Positions 1 to 6,364 of a stretch of 7,885 bases of DNA are shown one piece after another (the stretch's first letter is position 1; the number at the start of each line of letters is the position of its first letter). The position numbers and the translations under genes are program-made. This DNA comes from Chitinophagaceae bacterium. Lineage in GTDB: Bacteria; Bacteroidota; Bacteroidia; Chitinophagales; Chitinophagaceae. Below the pieces are notes generated by a model. That model did no database searches, had not been told where the DNA came from, and saw nothing but the letters and a program-made list of their open reading frames with translations. The DNA lies in contig CANHEC010000089.1 in the NCBI GenBank assembly GCA_947459455.1, positions 1 through 7,885 on the forward strand, in the 5' to 3' direction.

Positions 1-186
1 ACGCTGCCCACCAAGTGGATACAGGGAGCCGGCTTCCGCAGCGTACAGCTGTATGCTACCGGTACCAACCTGCTCACCTTCACCAAGTGGCGCAGCCGCG
101 ATCCGGAATTTGCTGCCGCTTCGCTCACAGGTGCTCAGTACCCTGCCCTGCGTACTGCACAGGTAGGTATTCGCCTGGGTTTCTAA
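1..186 (+). CDS. SusC/RagA family TonB-linked outer membrane transporter, C-terminal end (partial)
   Basis: The frame open from the first base encodes 61 residues before TAA at 184-186. They match the end of SusC/RagA proteins: a strand with the usual ATGTNLLTFTKW pattern (families usually show 'A.gqNLltfTky'), then RDPEF, then YPALRTAQVGIRLGF, which is the classic last beta-strand ending in an aromatic residue. SusC proteins are TonB-dependent 22-strand outer-membrane barrels that import oligosaccharides or peptides with a SusD lid. The start, plug domain and carboxypeptidase-like N-terminal domain lie outside the window. The susD-type gene begins 42 bases downstream on the same strand with no terminator visible between, so the two are very probably one operon. 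The substrate cannot be deduced from this fragment. Confidence 0.93.
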   Translation, partial: TLPTKWIQGAGFRSVQLYATGTNLLTFTKWRSRDPEFAAASLTGAQYPALRTAQVGIRLGF

Positions 187-228
187 TTGTGTAGACTAAA
201 CTGAAAACAACTCATTCAACCGAACATT

Positions 229-1710
229 ATGCAAAAGCGACTATATAAAGGTTTGCTGGCCGCAGCTGCTCTCACGGCAGGCTTTACCAGCTGTAAAAAA
301 GACCTTGAACTGGAGAACCCGTTTGGTCTTACGCCCACCAATGCTCTCACCGATCTGGCTTCGTATCAGCGCCAGCTCAACGGTGTGTATGGCTCATTCG
401 CGTCGGCCAACTATTACAACGGCTTCTATGGTGTGACTACCGAAATACTGACCGACAACTGCTACGAAACCACCGAATCGCTGGTAAACTTCAACCAGGT
501 GCACAACTGGCAGTACGATGCGGCCGACCGCCAGCGGGCTTTCTTTGGCAGCATGTGGCTACAGGGTTACAATACCATTCTGCAAGCCAATACTATCATC
601 AACAAGATTGATGAGGTAAAAAGCGAAAACGAACGATTCTACAACCGCATCCTCGGTCAGGCGCTGGCCGCCCGTGCCATCGCCCACTTCGATATGCTGA
701 AAGCCTTCTCGGACAACGCAGATCGGAACAGCACCAATCCCGGCATTCCGGTAAAAGTAGATACCCGTTTGACCTTCCCCAGCCGCAATACGGTGAAAGA
801 AGTATACGACGCCATCTACAACGACCTGAACAATGCCATCAACCTGCTGGGTAATGTAGATGCGCCTGTAAACAGTGGCACCAACCGTGGCTTTATCGAT
901 ATCTGGGGTGCTCGTGCGGCGCTGGCCCGTGTGGCCCTGCATGCCAAAGACTATCCTACAGCTATCACGCAGTCTACTGCCCTCATCAACCAATTCCCGC
1001 TGGCTACCCGCAGCCAGTTCCCGGGCATTTGGAACGACGCGAATGCTACGGAGCAGATCTGGAACATACAGAACAACGCCGGCGACCCGGGTAGCCCCTT
1101 CCCCAGTGCTGAAGTGATGAGCTTCCGTGCTAACCGCAACACCTTTGGTGTACTGCCTGCGTTCATCGCTACTTTCGATACCACCGGCTTTGCGGCTGAT
1201 GGTGTTGGTCGCGACATTCGTTTCAGCGCTTACTTCTTCCTGCGCAATACCACTGCTGCCAATGGCAACCGCAACTGGGGCCTGCGCAAGTTTGCCGGTA
1301 AGGGTACTGCCGCCGACAACCTCGTAAACTACAAGGTGTATCGCGTAGCTGAGTTTTACCTGACCCGTGCCGAAGCCTATGCCCTGTCGGCTCAGGAAGG
1401 CCTTGCCAATGCCGATCTTTCGGCTTTGAAAACCGCCCGTATTCTGAACTACACGCATACCAACCTGACTGGTGCTGCGCTGGTGGCAGAAATCGCTGCT
1501 GAGCGTCGTCGGGAGCTGTGCTTCGAAAACCATCGCTGGTTCGACCTGAAGCGCACTACCCGCGTAGTAAACCGCCCGCTGACCAATACCGGCAACCCCA
1601 ACGGCGGTGTGCAAACCACCCTGGCTGCCAACAGCCATCGCTGGGTGTGGCCCATTGTTGAAAATGAGCTGCGTGCCAACGCTAACATTACGCAGAACAC
1701 TGGTTACTAA
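229..1710 (+). CDS. SusD/RagB family nutrient-binding outer membrane lipoprotein
   Basis: This is a 493-residue SusD/RagB protein, the surface lipoprotein that caps a SusC channel and captures substrate. Residues 1-21 form a lipoprotein signal peptide (basic start, Ala/Leu core, GFTSC) with Cys22 as the predicted lipidated residue. The following KKDLELE is lysine/acidic, consistent with the surface-export signals of Bacteroidota lipoproteins. Family landmarks in order: the helix around 109-127 (WLQGYNTILQANTIINKI), the ALAARAIAHFDMLKAFSD helix at 145-162, a TPR-like segment at 228-246, YLTRAEAYA at 377-385, ERRRELCFENHRWFDLKR at 425-442, and the ending WPIVENELRANANITQNTGY. Length is normal for the family. 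It follows the susC end by 42 bases, so it is probably co-transcribed. No Shine-Dalgarno sequence is visible, as is usual in this phylum. The substrate is unknown, since no glycoside hydrolase or peptidase is adjacent within the window. Confidence 0.96.
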   Translation: MQKRLYKGLLAAAALTAGFTSCKKDLELENPFGLTPTNALTDLASYQRQLNGVYGSFASANYYNGFYGVTTEILTDNCYETTESLVNFNQVHNWQYDAADRQRAFFGSMWLQGYNTILQANTIINKIDEVKSENERFYNRILGQALAARAIAHFDMLKAFSDNADRNSTNPGIPVKVDTRLTFPSRNTVKEVYDAIYNDLNNAINLLGNVDAPVNSGTNRGFIDIWGARAALARVALHAKDYPTAITQSTALINQFPLATRSQFPGIWNDANATEQIWNIQNNAGDPGSPFPSAEVMSFRANRNTFGVLPAFIATFDTTGFAADGVGRDIRFSAYFFLRNTTAANGNRNWGLRKFAGKGTAADNLVNYKVYRVAEFYLTRAEAYALSAQEGLANADLSALKTARILNYTHTNLTGAALVAEIAAERRRELCFENHRWFDLKRTTRVVNRPLTNTGNPNGGVQTTLAANSHRWVWPIVENELRANANITQNTGY

Positions 1711-1743
1711 GCCTGCGTTTTCGTCTCCTTATTTCAAAAATGC

Positions 1744-1777
1744 AAACTGCCGGTCCATATGGATCGGCAGTTTTTTT
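1744..1777 (+). terminator. Rho-independent terminator of the susC-susD operon
   Basis: A 13-base-pair stem (1744-1756 with 1761-1773, one G-U pair) closes a 4-base ATAT loop and runs into seven Ts at 1771-1777. It lies 34 bases after the SusD stop. An A-run at 1736-1740 on the other side means it may also act weakly for the convergent minus-strand lipoprotein gene ending at 1805. Confidence 0.9.
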
Positions 1778-1804
1778 GTTGATTGAAAGACCGCGGTGTA
1801 GCGC

Positions 1805-2491
1805 TTACTCCCTGCAATAACCGTGGCCATCAGCCAGGCGAATGCAACGCTTCTTTTCAGCCAGCCACTTCATACCTGTACCGGCGCCATCGGTTGGCTC
1901 CAGGTAGGCTGCCTTGCCCTGCCGAACGATGCGTAGTTTATTGGCTTCGGGCGTGGCTGCAAAGGTTTCCAATCCATCCAGCTGATACAACTGCACGCTG
2001 TACTGGCGGCCGGTACTATCAGGCAGTATATCGGCCATGGTACCCTCAGGGCCCCACCAGCGGCCAAGCAACTCATCGGTTTCGGCCTGTATATGCTGCC
2101 GCACATAGTGCACCGGCACAGCCTTTATACGCGGATCAACGATGGCGAGGGTAAGCGTATCTGCGGTGAGGGCCATTATTTGGTAGCGGGTGGGTTGTGG
2201 CTCGGGATAGCGGTCGGTGTAGGAGTACAATATCAGTTGATCGCCCTCCCGCTGCCAGCGGTCTCCAGTCATGCTGTACACATTGGGAAAAGCGAGGCGG
2301 CCGCTATCCTCCAGCTGGAGGCCTTCCCAAAAGTTGCCATTTTTCAAAAACCACACGCCTGTAAGCGAAGGCTTCACAGTATCGGCGGGTGCTGGCGGCG
2401 TTGCAGCAGTGGTAGTGGGTGCTGCTGGCTGGCCGCAGTGCCAGCCAATGCTGGCAGCTATCAGCAGGGCGCCCCATGTTTGCTTTTTCAT
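1805..2491 (-). CDS. Putative lipoprotein: lipocalin-like N-terminal half plus conserved Cys-containing C-terminal domain, function unknown
   Basis: This 228-residue protein begins with a signal peptide whose core ends IGWHC, so Cys19 may be lipidated. His at -1 is unusual for a lipobox, leaving lipidation likely but not certain. A Pro/Ala/Thr-rich linker (about 21-38) leads to a domain at about 41-132 (LTGVWFLKNGNFWEGLQL, then alternating strands) that resembles the small lipocalin-like domains of Bacteroidota. A second domain at about 138-228 starts LLGRWWGPEG and ends TGMKWLAEKKRC...GYCRE; I recall this 'TGMKWL..K..C...GxGYCR' ending from uncharacterised bacterial proteins. Cys216 and Cys226 could form a disulfide. 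No acidic surface-export signal follows Cys19, so a periplasm-facing location is more likely. It is divergent from the two-component operon and may be one of its targets, which is inferred from position only. No function can be assigned. Confidence 0.85.
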   Translation of the reverse strand: MKKQTWGALLIAASIGWHCGQPAAPTTTAATPPAPADTVKPSLTGVWFLKNGNFWEGLQLEDSGRLAFPNVYSMTGDRWQREGDQLILYSYTDRYPEPQPTRYQIMALTADTLTLAIVDPRIKAVPVHYVRQHIQAETDELLGRWWGPEGTMADILPDSTGRQYSVQLYQLDGLETFAATPEANKLRIVRQGKAAYLEPTDGAGTGMKWLAEKKRCIRLADGHGYCRE

Positions 2492-2568
2492 ATGCGTACA
2501 AAAAGTTGTTTAGCACCAAGCTACTGGACAGGCTTCATCGGTGGCACTCATTTACCCCTAAATTCGAT

Positions 2569-2600
2569 TAAACGTATCGGTTGGCCGACCTAACTGACAA
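2569..2600 (-). promoter_or_regulatory. Candidate Bacteroidota-type promoter for the minus-strand lipoprotein gene
   Basis: Read on the minus strand, TTG (2600-2598) is followed after 21 bases by TACGTTTA (2576-2569), which matches the TAnnTTTG -7 element at five of six defined positions. Transcription would start near 2562, giving a leader of about 70 bases. The -33 element lies just 5 bases before the response-regulator start codon. A regulator bound here could affect both directions. No comparably good promoter was seen for the response regulator. Confidence 0.4.
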
Positions 2601-2605
2601 GTTGT

Positions 2606-3286
2606 ATGCTGGTACTCATTGCTGAAGACGAACCGAAGATTGCTCAAAGCTTGCAGCTGGGGCTGGAGCAGGCTGGCTTTGAAGTACTGCTGGCCTGGGA
2701 TGGGCAGATGGCCCAAAAGCTGTTTGCGCAACAGTCGATTGGTTTCGCCATTCTGGACGTAAACCTGCCCTATGTAAATGGTTTTGAACTTTGCCGACAA
2801 TTTAAGCAACAGCGCCCGGCGGTACCTGTGATGATGCTGACCGCCCTGGGCGATGTGGATGATAAAGTACAAGCCTTTGGCGCCGGCGCCGATGACTACC
2901 TGGTAAAGCCCTTTCACTTGCAGGAAGTACTGGCCAGGGTATACGCCATCAGTAAGCGCTACCACGCTGCCGAGCAGCCACAGCTGCGCATGCAAGTAGC
3001 CGATTTGGAGCTGGATAGCGATAAGAAAGAAGTACGCCGGGCTGGTAAGCTGCTGCGGCTAAGCCAAAAAGAATACCTGCTGCTGGAAACACTGATGAAA
3101 GCAAGAGGTCGGGTACTGTCCAAAGCCGAGTTAGCCGAAAGGGTATGGGCACTTGATTTTGACACGGGCACTAATACGGTGGAGGTCTACATCAATTTTT
3201 TGCGCAACAAGGTAGACAAGCCTTTTGAGCAAAAACTTATACATACCCGCACTGGTTTTGGGTACTACCTCAAAGACGAAGCATGA
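2606..3286 (+). CDS. OmpR/PhoB-family two-component response regulator
   Basis: This 226-residue transcription factor has a normal two-domain layout. The receiver domain (about 1-118) has the acidic pocket E7-D8, the phospho-acceptor Asp51 (FAILDVNLP), Thr79 in the MMLTAL switch motif, and Lys101-Pro102 in the YLVKPF motif, so every residue needed for phosphorylation is present. The winged-helix DNA-binding domain (about 128-222) has LSQKEYLLLETLM, the recognition-helix segment TNTVEVYINFLRNKV (189-203), and the closing wing IHTRTGFGYYL. It overlaps the downstream kinase gene by 4 bases (ATGA), the usual sign of translational coupling. Its regulon is unknown. The divergent lipoprotein gene is the nearest candidate target. 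The start is the only one giving the standard LVLIAEDE beta-1 strand near the N-terminus. Confidence 0.97.
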   Translation: MLVLIAEDEPKIAQSLQLGLEQAGFEVLLAWDGQMAQKLFAQQSIGFAILDVNLPYVNGFELCRQFKQQRPAVPVMMLTALGDVDDKVQAFGAGADDYLVKPFHLQEVLARVYAISKRYHAAEQPQLRMQVADLELDSDKKEVRRAGKLLRLSQKEYLLLETLMKARGRVLSKAELAERVWALDFDTGTNTVEVYINFLRNKVDKPFEQKLIHTRTGFGYYLKDEA

Positions 3287-4680
3287 CCATCAAAACCCGA
3301 TCGGCACTGGCGATGGTAGGTATTGTGGCAGCCATGCTGCTGCTGTTTAGTGCTGTCATGTACTTCAGCCTGGTACGATTTGAGCAACACCAGTTTCGGG
3401 AGCGGCTGCTGCAAAAAGCCCGCAACACCGTGACCCTGCTGGAAGAGGTGCAGGAAATAGACAGCCAGCTGCTTCAAATCATTGATGCCAATACGGTACA
3501 AGAGCTGCGGAAAGAAAAAATACTGATACTGGGCAGCCAAAATCAGGTGTTGTACAGCAGCCCCGATGAGCACCAGATTGGCTACCAGGCGGCGCAACTG
3601 CAGCGTATTCGGCAAGAAGGCAGTCTTCATTTTGATGACGGCCAGTACGATGCTGTCGGTATTCGCTACGACTACCAGGGCCGGCAACGAATTGTGCTGG
3701 TATCGGCCTTTGATGAAAGCCGCGGGCCTGCCATCAGGGTAATGCTGCAGGTACTGCTAACCGGCAATGTGCTGATACTGCTGGCCATCAGCGCTGCGGC
3801 CTATCTGCTAGCAGGACGGGTGCTGCGACCCCTGGCACAGCTAAATGAACAGATAGCACAAGTAAACGATGCCACCCTGCACCATGTGCAGCAGGTGGCT
3901 GAGCCCGCCACGGCCGACGAGCTGCAACAACTGGCTGCCAGTTTCAACCATATGCTGCAGCGCCTGCAGCAAGCCTTTGAGCAGCAGCAGGCATTTATGC
4001 GCTTTGCGTCGCACGAACTACGCACCCCGCTGGCCTCCATTACTGCCCAGCTGGATGTAGCGCTGCTGCAATCACGAGAGCCGGCAGCCGATGCTGCGCT
4101 GCTGCAATCATTGCAGGAAGACCATGATCGCCTGTCGGCGCTGGTAACACAACTGCTGCAGGTATTCAGAGCAGATAAGCCGCTGCAAGCCAGCGACATT
4201 GCCCCCTTGGCGCTACACGAGCTGGTAGAAGACGCCATGACCGACGTAGCACATCACTATCCTGAGGTACAATGGCAGTTGATGTTCGATCCACCACCGG
4301 GCAGCCCCGAAGACCTGACGGTAGCCGGCAACGCCAGCCTGCTGCAGAGTGCCGTCAGCAACCTGCTAAGCAATGCCGCCAAGTATAGCCAGCCAACACA
4401 GGTACAGGTAACGCTGGGCTACACATCCAGCCAGGTGCTACTCACAGTGACCAATCCCGGACCAGCGATGGATGAAGAAGCGGCCCGGCATTTATTCAGT
4501 GCATTTTACCGCAGCCATCACAGCAGCGGCAGGCCGGGCGTGGGGCTGGGCTTATTGCTGGTAAAAAAACTGGCCACCCTACATGGTGGCCAGGTACAAT
4601 ATCAATACAATTCGGAAAGTGGTCACTCGTTTTGCCTGCAGCTACCACGTTTTCGCCAGGCTGGCGAATCCTCTGACTAG
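3283..4680 (+). CDS. Membrane-bound sensor histidine kinase (HAMP, HisKA, HATPase_c), partner of the preceding regulator
   Basis: This 465-residue kinase should autophosphorylate and pass phosphate to Asp51 of the regulator encoded just upstream. Visible parts: transmembrane helix 1 at about 8-30, a periplasmic sensor region of about 120 residues (31-151) with no recognisable ligand motif, transmembrane helix 2 at about 153-177, a HAMP-like segment to about 232, and the dimerisation/phospho-acceptor helix with His244 in FASHELRTPL. In the ATPase domain, the N box is SAVSNLLSNAAKYS (Asn360, Asn364, Lys367), the F box is LFSAFYR, and the G2 box is GVGLGLLLVKKL (419-430). The usual Asp-x-Gly of the G1 box reads NPGPAM (391-396), so the adenine-contacting Asp is replaced by Asn. 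This variant occurs in some related kinases, and the rest looks active. The start overlaps the regulator stop. The signal sensed is unknown. Confidence 0.96.
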   Translation: MTIKTRSALAMVGIVAAMLLLFSAVMYFSLVRFEQHQFRERLLQKARNTVTLLEEVQEIDSQLLQIIDANTVQELRKEKILILGSQNQVLYSSPDEHQIGYQAAQLQRIRQEGSLHFDDGQYDAVGIRYDYQGRQRIVLVSAFDESRGPAIRVMLQVLLTGNVLILLAISAAAYLLAGRVLRPLAQLNEQIAQVNDATLHHVQQVAEPATADELQQLAASFNHMLQRLQQAFEQQQAFMRFASHELRTPLASITAQLDVALLQSREPAADAALLQSLQEDHDRLSALVTQLLQVFRADKPLQASDIAPLALHELVEDAMTDVAHHYPEVQWQLMFDPPPGSPEDLTVAGNASLLQSAVSNLLSNAAKYSQPTQVQVTLGYTSSQVLLTVTNPGPAMDEEAARHLFSAFYRSHHSSGRPGVGLGLLLVKKLATLHGGQVQYQYNSESGHSFCLQLPRFRQAGESSD

Positions 4681-4699
4681 GTCAGCAGCTACTTCGCCA
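4638..4699. repeat. Interleaved direct and inverted repeats at the kinase/lysS convergent junction
   Basis: GCAGCTAC followed by TTCGCCA occurs twice: at 4638-4658 (with six extra bases between the two blocks) and uninterrupted at 4685-4699. TGGCGAA, the inverse of TTCGCCA, lies between at 4662-4668 and can pair with either copy: 4652-4658 with a 3-base loop, or 4693-4699 enclosing a further CTGAC/GTCAG hairpin at 4673-4685. The kinase stop codon TAG sits in the loop of that inner hairpin. No T-run follows on either strand, so it is not a standard terminator, although it lies where two transcripts meet and may slow or end both. Confidence 0.6.
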
Positions 4700-4700
4700 C

Positions 4701-6224
4701 TTATTCTTCAAATTTTTCAGGCCGCATCATCGGGAAGAACAACACATCCTGGATGCTGACCTGGTTCATCATGAACATGCACAGGCGATCGATACCGATA
4801 CCGATGCCTGATGTGGGCGGCATACCGTACTCGAGGGCCCGCAGAAAATCGTAGTCGATGTACATGGCTTCATCATCCCCACGCTCCATCAGCTTTACCT
4901 GGTCTTCAAAGCGCTGCCGCTGATCGATGGGATCGTTCAGCTCGCTGTATGCATTGGCCAGTTCCTTACCATTTACCATCAGCTCAAAACGCTCCACCAG
5001 GCCCGGCTTGCTGCGGTGCTTTTTGGTCAGCGGGCTCATCTCTACCGGATAGTCGATGATGAACGTAGGTTGAATGAAAGTATGCTCGCTGGTAGCGCCG
5101 AATATTTCATCAATCAGCTTACCCTTGCCCATGCTGGGGGCTACGCCTATGTTCAGCTGCTTGCACACATCCCGCAGCTGGCTTTCATCCATGCCGCTGA
5201 TGTCGATGCCCGTGTTCTCTTTAATGGCATCGAAAATGCTGATGCGCTTAAACGGTGCTTTATAGTTAATGATTTTATCGCCCAGCTTCACTTCGGTAGT
5301 GCCGTGCAGTGCCAGTGCAATGCGTTCGAACAGCTGCTCGGTCATCTCCATCATCCAGAAATAATCTTTGTAAGCGGTGTACCATTCCAGCACGGTAAAC
5401 TCCGGATTGTGCGTACGGTCCATGCCTTCATTGCGAAAGTTGCGGCTGAACTCGTACACCCAATCGAAGCCACCCACAATCAGACGCTTCAGGTACAGCT
5501 CATTGGCTATGCGCATGTACATAGGCACATCCAGCGCATTGTGATGCGTGCTGAAAGGGCGGGCGGCGGCGCCACCGGGAATGGCCTGCAGCACGGGCGT
5601 ATCTACTTCTACAGCGCCCTTTTCATTCAGAAACTCACGAATGGTATTCACCAGTTTGGTGCGTTTCAGAAATACTTCTTTCACATCGGGGTTCACTACC
5701 AGGTCGGCATAGCGCTGGCGGTATTTGAATTCGGGGTCGGTTACTTCGTCAAACACGTTGCCCTCCTCATCCCGCTTTACTACGGGCAGCGGCTTCAGGC
5801 TTTTGGCCAGCAGGGTCAGCGTTTGGGCATGAATACTGGTTTCGCCGGTTTTGGTTACGAATACGAACCCGGTTACCCCGATGAAATCGCCGAGGTCGAG
5901 GCCACGCTTTACCAGTACTTCCCACTCGTTCTTGTCTTCGCCGGGGTATAGGTCATCGCGGCGCACATACAGCTGTATAATGCCCTTGCTATCCTGGATC
6001 TTGATGAAGAAGACTTTTCCCTTATCGTTGATGCTCATGATACGGCCAGCCACACATACGTTGGCAAAGTCGTCCTTCTTTTCCTCGCTGAAGCCGTCTT
6101 TGATATCGGTAGAATATGCATTCACCGGGTACAATGCAGCCGGGTAGGGTTCAATACCGGCCGCCTTGAGGGCTTCCAGTTTCTCCCGACGAATGATTTC
6201 CTGTTCGCTCAATTGCTGGCTCAT
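4701..6224 (-). CDS. lysS: Lysine--tRNA ligase, class II
   Basis: This 507-residue enzyme charges tRNA-Lys with lysine using ATP in the cytoplasm. The N-terminal OB-fold anticodon-binding domain spans about 55-145 (VCVAGRIMSINDKGKVFFIKIQD). The catalytic domain follows: motif 1 with the family signature IPGGAAARPFSTHHNALD (215-232), motif 2 FRNEGMDRTHNPEFTVLEWY (263-282) with the ATP-binding Arg and Glu, the substrate-pocket stretch NGKELANAYSELNDP (418-432), and motif 3 GIGIGIDRL (473-481). Length matches bacterial LysRS (about 500) and nothing is missing. The start MSQQLSEQEIIRREKL fits family N-termini. It has its own promoter just upstream and converges on the two-component operon, so it is probably monocistronic. 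No sign of transfer or alteration is seen. Confidence 0.98.
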   Translation of the reverse strand: MSQQLSEQEIIRREKLEALKAAGIEPYPAALYPVNAYSTDIKDGFSEEKKDDFANVCVAGRIMSINDKGKVFFIKIQDSKGIIQLYVRRDDLYPGEDKNEWEVLVKRGLDLGDFIGVTGFVFVTKTGETSIHAQTLTLLAKSLKPLPVVKRDEEGNVFDEVTDPEFKYRQRYADLVVNPDVKEVFLKRTKLVNTIREFLNEKGAVEVDTPVLQAIPGGAAARPFSTHHNALDVPMYMRIANELYLKRLIVGGFDWVYEFSRNFRNEGMDRTHNPEFTVLEWYTAYKDYFWMMEMTEQLFERIALALHGTTEVKLGDKIINYKAPFKRISIFDAIKENTGIDISGMDESQLRDVCKQLNIGVAPSMGKGKLIDEIFGATSEHTFIQPTFIIDYPVEMSPLTKKHRSKPGLVERFELMVNGKELANAYSELNDPIDQRQRFEDQVKLMERGDDEAMYIDYDFLRALEYGMPPTSGIGIGIDRLCMFMMNQVSIQDVLFFPMMRPEKFEE

Positions 6225-6256
6225 AATCTTTAAAAACCTTTACTGGTTTGGGCCGC

Positions 6257-6286
6257 CAAAGGTAATGTTTGACGGCCGAGCTACAA
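6257..6286 (-). promoter_or_regulatory. lysS promoter, Bacteroidota consensus
   Basis: On the minus strand, TTG (6286-6284), a 19-base spacer and TACCTTTG (6264-6257) match the Bacteroidota primary sigma-factor consensus TTG-N19-TAnnTTTG exactly. Transcription would begin about 6 bases after the -7 element, near 6250, giving a leader of about 25 bases before the ATG at 6224. It lies just downstream of the upstream gene's terminator, so lysS appears to be an independent unit. Confidence 0.7.
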
Positions 6287-6309
6287 CAGCGACGACATGT
6301 TGCCACAAC

Positions 6310-6334
6310 AAAAACAGCCTGCGTACGCAGGCTG
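6310..6334 (-). terminator. Rho-independent terminator of the plug-domain protein gene
   Basis: The 20 bases 6315-6334 form a perfect palindrome, giving an 8-base-pair GC-rich stem with a GTAC loop. It is followed on the minus strand by five Ts (6314-6310) and, after a G, two more. It lies 30 bases after the stop of the minus-strand gene ending at 6365 and 24 bases before the lysS -33 element. No T-run follows on the plus strand, so it acts in one direction. Confidence 0.85.
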
Positions 6335-6364
6335 CCTAAATTGCTGGTTCCGAAAGAAATACGA

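Noticed and set aside
559..1638. A 359-codon open frame on the minus strand, antisense to susD
   Set aside because: It lies entirely inside a confidently identified SusD gene. Its translation shows no family motifs, signal peptide or domain pattern, and it is explained by the codon composition of the real gene.
2093..2593. A 166-codon plus-strand open frame
   Set aside because: It is antisense to the lipoprotein gene and crosses its start and candidate promoter. The translation is of low plausibility, with no motifs.
2558..2995. A 145-codon minus-strand open frame
   Set aside because: It is antisense to the receiver domain of the response regulator, whose residues are all conserved on the plus strand.
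4652..4668. Hairpin near the kinase stop codon as a standard terminator
   Set aside because: The 7-base-pair stem lies inside the coding region and no T-run follows on either strand, so it was kept only as part of the repeat cluster.
5016..5951. A 311-codon plus-strand open frame inside lysS
   Set aside because: It is fully antisense to LysRS. Its His/Gln/Val-rich translation has no recognisable motif, as expected for the complement of a conserved gene.
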